From Homalodisca vitripennis (Eukaryota; Arthropoda; Insecta; Hemiptera; Cicadellidae): a stretch of 64,000 nucleotides of DNA. The stretch covers positions 51,127,501 through 51,191,500 of the forward strand of contig NC_060208.1 in NCBI RefSeq assembly GCF_021130785.1, given 5' to 3'. Below are positions 1 to 12,389 of the stretch, in pieces (within the stretch, counting starts at the first letter, position 1; every line of letters begins with the position of its first letter). The translations under genes and the position numbers were made by a program. Below the pieces are notes generated by a model. The model did not search any database. It worked only from the letters and a program-made list of their open reading frames with translations, and was not told the DNA's origin.

Positions 1-109
1 ATATTTAAACATCTGCAAACAAACAAAAAATAAACAATTCAAAATCATTTTTTACAATGAAGATCACAAGAGAAGGAAAAACAGATAAATAAATAAAAGT
101 AGTAACAAA

Positions 110-235
110 AGAGGACTAGTAACACCGTACAGGAAGAAACCAGGCACTAATTAACTGTCACATTTAACACGAGACTGTTTATGTATGTGGGTCTGATTGT
201 CTCCCTCTACTTTGTTCCAATCTAACTGAAAAAGT
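110..235. repeat. Dispersed repeat family D, single copy
   Basis: This stretch resembles each of the tandem units at 22580-22980. Shared parts include an ACTAATTA(A/G)CTGTCA core followed by a TAACAC-CGAG-CTGTTT block and a pyrimidine-rich TCCCTCTACTTTG-like tail. Nothing in it looks coding. It is probably a fragment of a non-autonomous mobile element, but the class cannot be told from two loci. Confidence 0.5.
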
Positions 236-372
236 ATGTTAAATAGACTATCCTATTAATTTTATAAACTAATTATTTTTATAACAAAATATTTTAAAAC
301 TTTTATTTATAAACTAATTTTCTTGTATACAATTAAATGTGACAATCGTAATCATCTTGTATGATTTCTTTA

Positions 373-377
<5 letters not shown>

Positions 378-420
<43 letters not shown>
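378..420. repeat. (TA)n microsatellite
   Basis: An uninterrupted AT/TA dinucleotide run of about 43 bases. The apparent reading frame across it is only alternating Ile-Tyr and is not a gene. Confidence 0.97.
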
Positions 421-426
<6 letters not shown>

Positions 427-763
427 GTCTTTACTTTTATCTATCATCTTCGTACGTTACATGTAATACAATTTTCAAAACAGACTGTGTTTTTAAAAAT
501 AATGTGATTAACGTTACATTCATTTCAAAGAATTCATGACGCCTTGCCAGTTCTAGTTCTGTTACATTACAGTTGTTTTTTACCAATGTTTACCATGGTA
601 CATTTACTTTTACATGATTTCTATAAAAAATATATTTCTTAGGAACATAACTCACAGTAAAGTACGATACATTGTTATATTATAGCAACCAAATAGAATA
701 GAACTCATCGGTTTAATTGCTAAGAACTCAAAGTAAAATACATTGTTTTACTGTGAAAACCTG

Positions 764-850
764 TCGTCGTGAAAATCGTAATTCATACAAAAGTTCCCAC
801 TTAAGTGAAGTTTCATTGCACTTCAGTGTTCAGGAATTGTACATTGTTAT
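764..850. repeat. Dispersed repeat family A, degenerate copy
   Basis: The stretch keeps the AATTCATAC...AAGTGAAGTTTCATTGCAC...GTGTTCAGGAATTG order that is also seen at 13500-13695 and 23030-23215. It is the most eroded copy assigned to the family, so the assignment is tentative. Confidence 0.4.
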
Positions 851-1260
851 TGCAGCTATTATTGCTCGTCAACTGTCTAATTATTTTATTGACTGATTGA
901 ATTATAACAGATAAACATTTTATCTTTAATAGAACACTTTAAAGTACTTATCCCTTCATAGCACAGTAGGTGTAGTAAATAGGAATACATACATAGAATA
1001 TATAATGTTAGAAATGGCAGCTCAAGGTTCTTATAATTGATATCAATTAATTTTATAAAATATACGAAACTATTGCCTTAATATTTTATAACAAGTAACA
1101 CATTGCATACTTCATATTCACAAAACACTTGTGTGTTATAAAACGTCTTGAAATTTCTATTTTCAGAGTTCACATTAGAATATTTATTTTTATAATTTAA
1201 AATAATACCAATACCGATAGAAAAGGTCCAGCCTCCTAGTAAAGCTCATAGATACAACTG

Positions 1261-1360
1261 TACACAAAAGGAAGAAGCAAGTAAAGCGGAAGTCGGAAGA
1301 TAAGTTGTGATTGTAATTTATTGCCCAGCCAACACTTCTTCATTACGTCACAAAGCCGCT
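1261..1360. repeat. Dispersed repeat family B
   Basis: This copy matches 58430-58535 closely over about 90 bases, including an identical AAGTAAAGCGGAAGTCGGAA block. The two copies continue through GTGATTGTAATT and a CATTA-GT-ACAAAG block. Two further relatives lie at 17388-17550 and 59790-59930. No coding potential is visible. It is probably a short interspersed or non-autonomous element. Confidence 0.65.
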
Positions 1361-1834
1361 AGCTAGAAGCCGGACTTACTGTACTCTGGCACATTGTTTA
1401 TCGTTATACTACTTTAGAAACTGGCATTGGTTGGAAAATCGAAACTAAAATAGAACAAATACTGTAAAATTCCTTAGCGGTTTGTTGTCATACTTTTAGT
1501 AGATAAAGTCAATTATATGTATGTTACCTTATTTCATGGATTTAAAAAATGAGAAAATAATTCATTCCATGCAAGTTAGCTCAATAAATAATTTATGTTT
1601 ATTTGTTTATGGCAATTTTCACACGAATTTCTACATATTAAACTAAAGTATTAAATGTTTCATGGACTACCAACAATAAGCACAGTTCAAATGGTTATTA
1701 GTGCTGCACTATGAACCAAGGGTTTTGAATTATAAATAACTAAACCTACACATAGTATGGCATGAAGAACATGACAAAAACATTGTCAAGTGAGCGTTAG
1801 TAAAGCCTGTCACTTGTAGGAAAAGGATAAATTT

Positions 1835-1924
1835 CATTTATGTCTGTTTGTTTGACTGTCTGCACGATATCTCGAGATTGAATTGACCTACAGGTTTGAA
1901 ATTGTGCATGAAGTTTATATATAT

Positions 1925-1967
<43 letters not shown>

Positions 1968-2400
1968 ACCATCGTTGTATATATAAAGCCATAAATAAAA
2001 CTTATAAAATATAGTACGATTGATTGATTTCATTTATCAGTTGATAGTACATGTAACTATATGGTATTTTTGGCCTAGCATTGGCGAAACGTTTTATGAT
2101 TGTCTTATGGATAACACCGACTACCACGAAAAAATTGAACAGTGAATAAATTTGTAAACGAACTGAGTAGAACCATATGTACTCGAACATGTGATAGTTA
2201 CTATCAGCAAGCTCTTTTGATATCGTTTTCGTTTGTAGACTACATTTTGAATGGAACTTGCCTATCAATATTGGTAAGACAGCACATTTTCGGTTTTGTT
2301 TTCCGGAGGTATGTAAAATTCCTTCTCTGTATGATTGCCTGACTGTCAGCAGGAAATCCATCAGAACAATATGAGCGATAGACTGGCGTACTACGTCAGC
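1835..2400 (+). repeat. Dispersed repeat family F, long copy
   Basis: The stretch begins with a TGTCTGTTTGTTTGACTGTC block. It continues through a CACGATATCTCGAGA block, a GACCTACAGGTTTGAAATT block and CATGAAGTTTAT. After an internal (TA)n run it has CATGTAACT...GGCCTAGCATTGGCG, GTCTTATGGATAAC and AATAAATTTGTAAAC. The same block order recurs at 13980-14290, 14490-14830 and 15345-15960, and in reverse orientation at 47220-47840. Small reading frames inside it are not supported as genes. It looks like a degraded mobile element about 0.5 kb long. Confidence 0.6.
1932..1965. repeat. (TA)n microsatellite
   Basis: A pure TA run of about 34 bases, preceded by a short (AC)n stretch. It lies inside a family F repeat copy. 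Confidence 0.95.
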
Positions 2401-2521
2401 AAGACTTGCTTTACATTATAAGGTGAGGTGTATCTCGTATACTTCCTCATATAGTATTTATAGGTGCACAAGCAAGATGTATTACAAATATATTTCGACA
2501 AAATGCAGAGCTTTATTATAC

Positions 2522-2594
2522 AGTATATATGAATATATATATATTATATATATATAAATATATATATAAAATGTGGAGTTTATATATATATAAT

Positions 2595-2626
<32 letters not shown>

Positions 2627-2645
2627 ATAATATATATATATAATA
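2522..2645. repeat. Interrupted (TA)n low-complexity block
   Basis: Several TA runs are broken by AA or TT steps and one non-repeat island (AAATGTGGAGTT). Tyr-Ile rich reading frames across it are artefacts of the repeat. Confidence 0.93.
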
Positions 2646-2809
2646 TGTGTTAGGTTTTCATATTTATTTATACTAATGAATTTTATTTGCATATTAATAT
2701 ATTTTCTTACTGATAACAAAATTTGTGTATTTTATTTAGAATTGCTCATTGTCCACCATTGTTTGGTACCATGTTAGTCATAAAGGAATCTATTTTCATT
2801 GTATCTTTG

Positions 2810-2812
<3 letters not shown>

Positions 2813-2891
<79 letters not shown>
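2813..2891. repeat. (AC)n microsatellite, about 39 units
   Basis: The window's longest perfect dinucleotide run apart from the composite tract at 38.1 kb. Thr-His frames on one strand and Cys-Val frames on the other are generated by the repeat itself. Confidence 0.98.
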
Positions 2892-2895
<4 letters not shown>

Positions 2896-2914
2896 TCCCA
2901 AATTATAGTGGTCC

Positions 2915-3375
2915 GACTGTGACGTAGAATAAGGTGACGTGTGTCGAACAATCACAGGCGTCCCTAAGACACGGACGAGAAAAGCCCCCAGAGGCATCTC
3001 AGGCAGTTCTTTACAGATTCCGTATCGCTCGGTCGTACGTTAAAACCAGCATTAACTTAATTTGGCCCGTGCCTCATTTTCCTTGTTGGTGTGAACCTTT
3101 GAGCCGTTCTATGACAATTAGAAGCCTTGCCACTTCATCGTGTAATAATTGTCGTCAACCCCTTGCCGGACTTTATCTTTTTAACAAGCCAAAAGTAACT
3201 TTGCCCCTGTGGAACATCAGCGTTCGTGAGTGAAACGAGGATAGTTTCTAGTGAATGTGGAATCTTCATACATCAACAAGAACTCCAACAGTGCAACATT
3301 CCTTGGAAGCAACCCAGGTTGAACTGCAATCAACTCAACTTCATTTGTGTCAATGGACGGTGCAAGGTAACAGTG
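2915..3375. other. GC-richer island, possible exon or element fragment
   Basis: About 450 bases are clearly richer in G+C than their surroundings. An open frame on the plus strand runs through 2934-3233 without a stop. Another follows at 3255-3437, and a GCAAG|GTAACA sequence at about 3366 would fit a splice donor. I do not recognise either peptide. The island could be a promoter with a first exon, or an inserted element. No TATA, polyadenylation or acceptor signal supports a full gene model, so this is only a candidate. Confidence 0.3.
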
Positions 3376-3439
3376 CTTCATTATTCTTATGGTCCTTCGT
3401 AATTAGAGACAATTTTCTCCTCAATCAAGATTGTTAAAA

Positions 3440-4360
3440 GCTTCAACTAATTTCGGACATTATTTTGGACATTTAATAGAAACAAAAACCATTTTAACTC
3501 TTTGTATTCATGATTTAACTGTGTGCTTTTGTCAAATAGTATGTTCTTTGATCTTATTCCGTATTTTTATTTTTCCCCATTTGAACTAACAATTATTCTT
3601 AGAAGCTCAACAGTAATTTTAAAAATATTAAAAAAGGGAACCTTAATCATGTAAATCAACGTATAGGCTCCATTTGCTCAGTTATCGAAGTGCAGAACTT
3701 TAATAGTTATTAAAACCTCAACCACTATACATTATATTGTTTCATTTTGAGTTTAATATTATACATTTTTATTTGTCCTTCGAACAATATGAGTATATAT
3801 GAATATATACAAAAATTGTAAAGCTCTAATATTAAATCATAAATTTTTTCAATAAGAAAGCTATAGCCTTCGATTTTTAAAATTTTAAAGCCAAGAGTAA
3901 CTGTTAGTTAGAACTAAACCACACATTTCTTTACTATGTGGCCCACATTGTCTCATCTCCAAGCTGGGATTACAAAATATTCGTATGTATTCTCTTTATA
4001 TTTCATTTCCAATAAACTTTATTTCAAACATATTTGTTTTTTATTCACGATAAGAAACATGTTTTCCTAATTTATCAATCCATGCCATTATACCTATATT
4101 CATAATGTCTAAGTTCTAATGTTGCTTGTCAAATTATAAATATCCAACTTGTCAAATATCCGTGTAAAGTGTACGAAACCAACTCAATGTTTCACCAAGC
4201 TTATTACTTTATTCAGAATTCAGAACACGCACTTGCTTCACGACATCGTGGAACTGTGTTTCCTCATATACTTGTTTTAATATAGAGCTGATTCTATATT
4301 GTTCTCGACGTATGGGCCTGCATATATTAATGTTGTTATACGGGTTGACATGTTGCTTTT
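3440..4360. other. No feature seen
   Basis: AT-rich sequence with frequent stops in every frame and no repeat recognised. Confidence 0.5.
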
Positions 4361-4434
4361 TAGGTAATATTATACTTGTTTATTCTTACATATTTGTTAG
4401 GTAATATTATACTTGTTTATTCTTACATATTTGT
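4361..4434. repeat. Tandem duplication, 37-bp unit, two copies
   Basis: A 37-base unit beginning TAGGTAATATTATACTTG is repeated directly with no spacer. The copies appear identical across the shared length, which points to a recent slippage-type duplication. Confidence 0.93.
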
Positions 4435-4844
4435 AACATCACTTCATTACTTTTCACTATTGCGATTAAACTGTAAAATGTGTAGTATTTTTAACCGAAT
4501 TCAAAGAAAGGTTATACAATTCGACCTGTTTCTATATTCAACGAGTTTCTTCGAAACCACATACCCCATTTGGGTAAAACTTTTTAAACGAAAGAGGGCC
4601 GCCCTGGGGATCAATCTGGATTGTTCCCAAATTTCCTTGGAATTGGTTTTTCGATCAATTTAATTTTTTCTAAATAAAATATTTTTTTACGTTTTGGCTC
4701 CTTTGTTTTAGTACAAGTATGGAATTCCGTTAATTTTTAATAAAGAATTGTATGCCTTCAATCTATAAAAGGCTAATTACTAAAAAAACAAACAATCAAT
4801 ACAAACATATATGAACTAGTAATATGATCACATAATGTACCTAT

Positions 4845-4925
4845 ATAGTGGGAAAGTTTATTCACTGTGAATATAGATTTCAGCTCCATTTAACCTTCTG
4901 CATAGTGCAACATCTGATATCTGAC
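4845..4925 (+). repeat. Dispersed repeat family C fragment
   Basis: A GTGGGAAAGTTTATTCACTGTGAAT stretch is followed by TTCAGCTCCATTTAACCTTC. It matches the copy at 5835-5920 and the reverse complement of the foldback element at 42640-42780. This copy lacks the second arm of the foldback. Confidence 0.55.
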
Positions 4926-5834
4926 GCTGTCACAGGCCTGACTCCTAGAATCTGGAATCGACGTCGTCTGAAGAGATCCAAAAAAGTCGGCGATAAAGAA
5001 ACTCAAAACGAACTCTTTGTACCGTTTCGACATCAGAGACACCTTGACTACGAAATCAAGTCCAATTTCAATAGAGAGGTGTTCTCATTATCTTATCTGG
5101 TTCACAATAATTGAATACATTACGATACTTTAGACACGATTTAAAGGCACTGTGGAGCAATTCACATTCCTACAGATCCTGTCATCAAATCAGTCATCCT
5201 GAAATTGTGTGCTAATAAAAAAAAACTTTACATTTCATCCATACCTTTAAAAATTAAATTGTTCAAATTCCTTTCACGGTGTTCCATGTATCCTATGTGT
5301 GAGGTATTATGTTAGTATTATTATAGTGGATTTTTATTATTGTTACAATTATTTATATTGAGCTAACAAAAACTTCTGTTATTTATCATTTGGTCACTAT
5401 CGTTTAACTCATTGTTGCATATATAGTATGTTGATTTGTTGTACCGTTATTGTTATTTGTTAATGTTTTATTGTTATTTACGTTGTCTCATATCGACATT
5501 GTTATAGTAGCAATACAATATTATATGACTATTTGTATATGGTGTTTATTATTTTTATTATTGATATTTGATTTTTTATTAGGTTTTCATTTCGTATTTA
5601 GTTATCTTTAGTAATTATCTGTTTACTTCATTAACTTTTCTCACGTGTTAATAATAAATTATTTTTTTCTGTTGCATATAATTCCTGTTTTAATTGATTG
5701 TCAGCGTGGTTAATTCATGCTTAATGCACTGTTTATGCATAACGTAGCTAGTCTGGTAAGTTTGTTTTTTACTGTACATTACTTGTTATATCTTTAAAAT
5801 AAAGTTATTTCCCGTTTTCAAAATATTAAGTAGC

Positions 5835-5920
5835 GTATCTACGATGGGAAGGGTTTGTTCAATGTGATTGATGAGGTCAGCTTCATTTTACCTTCACCAT
5901 ACTGAAATTTTATAACTACT
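5835..5920 (+). repeat. Dispersed repeat family C fragment
   Basis: The sequence contains GATGGGAAGGGTTTGTTCAA and then GTCAGCTTCATTTTACCTTC. It is collinear with the copy 1 kb upstream and with the reverse complement of 42690-42775. Only one arm is recognisable. Confidence 0.55.
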
Positions 5921-6221
5921 GTTAATTAACTTTATAAAATCATAACTTAGGCTGTAACTGTCATTTACATTATATATCTTATTTCCCAGGCAATATAATG
6001 TATATTCTAAAATATGAATCGTATAATATGCTTAAAATATAAATAGATTAACTACATAAACATCACTTAACAGTATTTAAAGTCAAAATAATCTATTATT
6101 GTTTTAATACGTCGATTCTGAAGGATGTGTGTATCATAGAAATTTGGTCTATTGATCTGTGTTACCATGATCAAATCCCGCCTCAGCAACCTTACAGTAT
6201 ACTTAAGAAATACTATACTGG

Positions 6222-6255
6222 TTATGGTATTTTAGTTTAGACTAAAATACCATAA
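6222..6255. repeat. Perfect 15-bp inverted repeat, 4-nt loop
   Basis: The left arm TTATGGTATTTTAGT at 6222-6236 and its exact complement at 6241-6255 are separated by TTAG. It could form a hairpin or cruciform. It is not followed by a U-run and lies in no recognised transcript. Confidence 0.9.
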
Positions 6256-6318
6256 TGTTCTCTTAATATCTCTTAATGTTCTTAATCTCTTAATGTTCTC
6301 TCTATGTTCTCTTAATAA
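6256..6318. repeat. Short irregular tandem repeat (TCTCTTAATGTTC)
   Basis: Units of the form TCTCTTAAT(G)TTC recur four to five times directly after the 6.2-kb hairpin, with small length differences. A related TTCTATGTTCTC pattern appears again near 7195-7235. Confidence 0.75.
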
Positions 6319-6319
6319 A

Positions 6320-8230
6320 TATTCAGGACATATAAATCTACATAAATGTGTAAAAACTTTAAATCATCTCTAAATTTTAAATACTTACAGTTTTATTAAT
6401 TCAAAACTACTTTTTAAACAGCGGTTGCCTTTGTATTACAGTTTTAAACCACACTATAAGATATTCATCTATCTAACCAACCCTTTGTCGTATTTGAGTA
6501 AAATGTAAAATAAAGTGAAAAAATTAATGGCTATTACAAAAAGATTTTATTAATATTCGGGATTCTCCTTTAAATTAATTTTTTAATATTTTAGAACCTA
6601 ATACACTATGACCGATATTTGTTTTATACGATGGTTTCTCATACAGACCAAGTTTAGGTAAAAAGGAAATTTTTAGTTAGTTTTCATAATACTAATCAGC
6701 TTTGAAATTTGTCGGCAATTGCTGTCGTGAAATAAAAAATAATTTTGTTACTTATCACTTAAATTTATATCAGTCCGTGTATCGTTCCCCGGTGCTAGTA
6801 ACATATTCATCATTTATTTTTCGAAAGTGTGTACAAGTTTGAAAAATGTATTAGCATGATAGTTAAAAGGGGATTTTAGTTTGCATGAAAATTGTGTTAA
6901 ATTATGTAGGGAACTTTGTATTTGTTAAAGAAAAAAAACTGAACTGTGAAAAGAGTTATGATTGTAACTATCAGAACAAGGTCTTGTATTTAGTGTTCAA
7001 AAAACATTGCAGATAGGATTTACATGTATTATAATAACTCTTTGTTATGCGAGGTGAGTAAGTTCCTAACCTTTGCTTTCTAAATAGCTCACACTTCAAG
7101 CTCACCGGGGTTCCCAGTCTACAAAATAAATCAGGCTATGGAACTCCTTAACATCTAATATGTTTCAGCCCCTGAGAAATTGACACCCTATTGAATCTTC
7201 TATGTTCTCTCTATCTTCTATCTTTTATGTTCTCAACTACAACTTCTTAATATTCCGACAATTTAGGCCTATAACAGCTCTTGATCTTTGGGTTTTCCTG
7301 ACTTATATGATTTGTTACTCTGGAAGATTCTGGTAACTGATAACATACGCTACCAGATATGGTTTAACATACTAAAAATGTATACCTCATTTCAGGATTT
7401 TACATAAATTATTAACATTCACTATATAACTTTCGAAATTGTTTCGAGAAAAGCCCAGGATTGGAAGCAAATACAAGTGATGTAGGATAAAATTCACTAT
7501 TAAAAAGTATTACAAGTATATTTAGAGGAAAACGTAATGAGTTTCCTTAATAAATAAAAACTCTAGAAAATATGATTTACGAAGAAATAAAACCAAGTAA
7601 CTTGAACATAAAAGAGCTGTCAGAAAGAGAAAAATTAAGCTGTTTTCTGAGACAAAACACGTGCTACACTCTGGCTATGAAAAAGGATTAAGAACTGTTC
7701 TCTCTGCAGTTAAAAAGAGACTTTTCAGAAGTAGGGAAGTTGTAAAGCGTAAACAAACGAGTTGTAAAAGAGATTAATGAGACGAAAATTTGTATTTAAA
7801 CAAAAACACTCTGTATTTTATACTGTGTGTTGTTAAGTCATGATATAATTTCTAACGCTCAATATTAAACGCCATTATTCAATCCGTAAATTATAAAATT
7901 GCCATAAAAATGTTTCTGTTTTAAATTAATTTAATTTATTTCGCTATGTAAAACAGTTACGTGTAAGAAAACTGAAAACATTGATGCTAAGTTTAAGTAT
8001 AAAGTCACTTTACTACAGTTAGCTAAAACCTAATAAACATCAATGCAACATTGGTTTGGTTATATCCTAATAATCGCTAATATTGCTAACAATATCTAAC
8101 TTACTGTTGAGGTCTAATTTTAGGCATATTCTACTAATTAAGACATTTAAAGTGGTATTCACAGTATCTATGCTTACATTTAAGATTTTCCACCGACTCC
8201 TTACAGGCCACGCTCCTGAGGTGGTGAAGA
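6320..8230. other. No feature seen
   Basis: AT-rich DNA with no supported gene. The only structure noted is a weak TTCTATGTTCTC-type repetition near 7195-7235. Confidence 0.5.
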
Positions 8231-8444
8231 GCTATTGATTGAATCAACAAGTTCAATTGTATGCCTTTGTCACTTTACGCAGTTTTATGTTTCAGTAGAC
8301 GATATTAGACCATTTCAAGATTTTTCATCACCCCTGTATAGACATATATATGATAAAAGTATAGTTTTACTTGTAATTAACTTTCCACTAATTTATACAC
8401 TAATATATTTAATATCATAAGATAAATATCTGAATTATCTCAAA

Positions 8445-8485
8445 TTTCCGTTAAGCATTTTCCGTTAAGCGTTAAGCGTTTAAGC
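8445..8485. repeat. Short GTTAAGC tandem repeat
   Basis: The words TTTCCGTTAAGC, GTTAAGC and GTTTAAGC follow one another four times. It is a small slippage repeat. Confidence 0.7.
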
Positions 8486-8514
8486 ATTAGTCCTTTGAAA
8501 CATTTTTGTTATTT

Positions 8515-8645
8515 ATATTCTGTCTTACTGTCTATCCACTGTTGTGGATCTCGAGACTGAGAAATGAGCTACAGAATTGAAATATTGCATGTACGTGAGG
8601 GCTGTTACGTGACACGTGGTATTGCGTTATTTGCGTAGGCATCCT
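8515..8645 (+). repeat. Family F repeat, 5' part only
   Basis: The block order TCTTACTGTCTATC, GGATCTCGAGACTGAGAAAT, GAGCTACAGAATTGAAAT and GCATG parallels the first 90 bases of the copy at 1835. The later blocks are not recognisable here. Confidence 0.45.
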
Positions 8646-8696
8646 GTTCACGTTTTATTCAAAACGTACGCAAGAGTGTAAAACTATATGCATACA

Positions 8697-8700
<4 letters not shown>

Positions 8701-8736
<36 letters not shown>
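8701..8736. repeat. (TA)n microsatellite
   Basis: A perfect TA run of 36 bases, placed shortly after a family F fragment, as is also the case at 1932. Confidence 0.95.
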
Positions 8737-8739
<3 letters not shown>

Positions 8740-8740
<1 letters not shown>

Positions 8741-11510
8741 TAATGTACTATTTGTTGCTATGAAACTACATTTTGAAAATCTACGACCTGTACTATATCT
8801 AATGAAAATCAATTCCACTGCGTTTTATCCAGAATAAAGGCACATTTTAACACCTGAGATATTAAAGTATATGTATTTTTATAGTGTATAAACGTTTCAG
8901 ATAATAATAATATATGATATCACGAAGTTAAATATGATTACCTAACTTTATACAACTTAATTCTTTGATCATATACTATCACTGTACATGGGGGAAAAAT
9001 TATTATATTCTAGGTCAATTTCGGTTATAAATGGACAACTTGTTCCTCAGACCAGTATTTCTCTATAGTAATTGAAAGAAAACAACTCTTCACCCTAGAA
9101 AAGGTTCAAGAGGTCTGGGCTCTGTTCCTAGAACTAAAGTTTATTACAAGGGGTTTGTTTACCAACGTACCGTATATCAAAATATGTTAAGTGGAATTGG
9201 TATTTCCATCTAAAACCACATTTCAGTGGATACCGTTGAATGGATTAGCAGATCATAATTAAAATGTATTTTTCAGTAAAAGAGTACTTTAAAATATTTG
9301 GTTATTGAACTCTATCTAGTTTTGAATGTTGTTTGTGCATAATTAGAAAAATGCAGTTATTTGTGTTGTTTAGTAAGGATAATTAACCTTAGTTTATGTT
9401 AAGAAATTTCAATTAAGATATAGCAGCTAAGTTGTATTGTGTAATTTTTTGTTTACTGAGGTTATATCGTTATTATACATTTATTTGTACTTACGCCGTA
9501 TTTTCCGTAAATTAATTGATGGGAAAGTTTTGAGTCTTACATTACAACTATTATCAATATTTTAGTCGTACTGTTCAGTTTATCTAACTAACGTACTCTA
9601 ATTTTAAAAATCCTTATGCATATTAATACATGTATAAATATTTAGTTTATTTTTTTAATGCCTGTGATGTCAGTTCTACAGTAGCACTAATCAAATGCAC
9701 GTAATAATTTCAAAGAAACCAAACTAGTTCAAAGTAAACTTCAAAGTAAAAATTATTTTTATTTTTGTATTTTAGTCAGAATTAAATAAGAGCACGTTAT
9801 TCACATAATTAAATGTATAACGAATCCGTAAATGAGATCTGACTCAACATGTGTGCTTGATGACTCAACGTATTGGGTGTCTCAAAAGTGTCATCCACAA
9901 ATATAACTTTTGAGTGTTTTATAATATAAAATTATTGTTTCGTAATATGATAGTATTATTTGTGAACTTTTTAAGGATATCTCCTTCTACCAGTTAATTT
10001 ATTTTAAAAGGGGTGACACTCAAGTGGTAACTCTAACTAAAAGTCTTGCTGATACAAAATCAAAAATGCTAAGAAATCCTATCTCAAACCACACTATCCC
10101 AAATATTAATCTTTAAACAAAATTGACGCAAAATTAGTGCGAGTCAACTTAGAGACCTCAAAGATACTTGTCATTCTTGCTTAGGGTCTGTCCAATCTAA
10201 CCATAGTTTAGACCACTCCCCGCAATGAAAGTGGTAAAAGCCGAGAGCACAATTACCCTGCAATTATTCTTTCATTTTTATTTATTGCAAGGTGCAACCC
10301 TCCATTTTTATTATCCTATCCTACAGCTAAAGCATCAAAAATAACCAACAACTTAGTAGATCCGGTAAAATAAACCGCATTATAGCCCAATTAGATAAGT
10401 CCAGCCTAAATACTCTTTCTTGCATACAATATAACTTAATTCGCTCATTCCAGATAATGCACACAAATTTAAATAACATAATATAAGGATAGCATCTTGT
10501 TATAGAATTATCCTAAGTGTAACATAAATCTCAAGTTACCAATAATCCTATTATTCAGCACTTACGTAACAGTGACATAGGTAACTAGTTTAGTAACAGA
10601 GACTGTCACATGGAGTGAATTAGATTTCCATTTTAGAACGAAATGAAATCTATGCAAATCGTATTTCTAGTAATTCAACTTATTTGCACGAACTATTAAG
10701 GAGAACTTCGTTTGATTTGATTATTGAAATTATACTTTAAAAGTCTTATGTCAAATATTACACTTTATTTTTTTATAAGTTTACTTGAATTAAAATAGTA
10801 GTAATTAGGCATTGCTCTATCAGGGTGCATATTTTGTACTTTCCATTTAAAAGATTATTAACAAAGTAAAACTTTACTATGATAGATTTAGGTGACCCAT
10901 TCTATCCTAAGAGTTTTCAATAGGATAACATTAAATCACAATTTCTATTGTAAAAATGTCTAGGAGTGTTAATAATAGGCCTATACGTACTAGCGATATT
11001 AATTTTATTCATATTTTAGGAACTTTGTAACGAAAAATAATATTGGAATAAGTTTATAAAAGAATTATTTAACAATAGCGACTAGAAACATTATCTAAAA
11101 ATGTCTTTCAGTGAGACTAATTGAACTCCTCATCACATCTACTTAGTCCATACCATGGAATTAAAACCATTGTGTAGGCCTACATTACAAATAATTTATA
11201 CATACATTCGTACATACATTTATACGTTCGTACATACATACGTACGTAGATTGAAGCATATATAGATATACTTTTAATAATATGAGTAGGAATTTAAAAT
11301 ATTTTCATTCCTTATTAGAATGTTATTAACTAATAAGAACATTCCGTTTATTTTTTCAGTTGTCTAACATCTTTACGCCAAAGGCATGCAATATTTTTAC
11401 AATTATTATTTATAAATCCTAAATCCTAATTAAATTTAAGTTCCTAAAAGACCTAGTTTAACATTAAAAATTATTTTAAATTCATTATTCATCCTAGAAT
11501 ACATTCATCA
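8740..11510. other. No feature seen apart from a short TACATA repeat
   Basis: About 2.8 kb of AT-rich DNA without a recognisable gene. Near 11201-11247 there is an irregular CATACATTCGTA / TACATACGTACG microsatellite. Confidence 0.5.
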
Positions 11511-11514
11511 GACA

Positions 11515-11645
11515 ATTGAAAGTGGCCGTAATTCACACAAAAAGCTCTCTCAGAGGCAAACTACCCCTCGCCAAGGCTGTTATGAATTGCTGATTCCTGT
11601 ATTTTTACACGAGATGATATAATTTTCTCAGAGTTTTACTTTTTA
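11515..11645. repeat. Dispersed repeat family A
   Basis: Recognised by GTGGCCGTAATTCACAC, CTCAGAGGCAAACTACCCCT and GGCTGTTATGAATTGC. It is close to the copy at 19030. Read on the minus strand, it gives a peptide containing AIHNSLGEG, a stop, and FASER. The same AIHN-S-L-EG pattern without that stop occurs at 19030-19160. Whether the family was once coding is unresolved. Confidence 0.7.
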
Positions 11646-12299
11646 CTTACTTATAGGATGTCTTATTACTTAATAAATCTTACGGCCTGGTAAATATGAT
11701 CAAATTTATCTCAGATATGATTAAATTAAGCCAAATACTTAAAAGTTGAATATATTGAATATTCACTTACTGTAGTTAAATAAATTATTGTTTCTTTGTT
11801 GACTCTAAAACACAGTAATAGTTTTAAAAATTATTTTGGATACTTATAATCACAATTTGTAATCCGTAGAGTGCAAATATGCGAAGTCCCTACACACAAA
11901 AACTTAAACTGTTTTGACAATTGTACGATTATATGATTGTTTTTTAAAGAAATGTGTATGCTTTCGTGAATCGTGTGTAAAATGTTTGAGAAGTATATGA
12001 AAATTAAACAAGTAATAGGAATGAAGTTATAGATCATTACTACAACGTTTATTTTCCTATAGTCAATTACCCACCAATCAGTTTAAACATTCCATTCGGT
12101 ACTTCTTCCAAATAAGCAAAACCTGTTCCGTACTTATGTTGGCTTTGTAGTGTTAAAGTGAAATAGTTTGGTTCTTGCCTACTTAATTACTCCCCAATTG
12201 ATTGATTTTTAAAATTAAATCTGTTGCAAAACTAATTCTTTAAATAATTACATTTATTGAGTACGTTTTTTGGGGGCGTACCACTAATGGGCTTGTAAA

Positions 12300-12380
12300 C
12301 ATTTCGTGTATGCTTTTTTGTCTATCTGTCTGTCTGATTGCACTACAAATTTCACTTACAGACTATTAATGAAGTTTAAT
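12300..12380 (+). repeat. Possible family F fragment
   Basis: A TCTATCTGTCTGTCTGATTG block is followed by TACAAATTTCACTTACAG and TGAAGTTTAATTTATATAAA, similar to the start of other family F copies. It is short and could be chance. Confidence 0.3.
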
Positions 12381-12389
12381 TTATATAAA

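Noticed and set aside
2723..2997. Thr-His and Cys-Val rich open frames on the two strands
   Set aside because: They are produced by the (AC)n microsatellite and have no other coding evidence.
6160..6190. T-arm-like ATGATCAAATCCCGCC, possible tRNA or pol III B box
   Set aside because: No acceptor, D-arm or anticodon stem can be paired upstream, so a tRNA gene is not supported.
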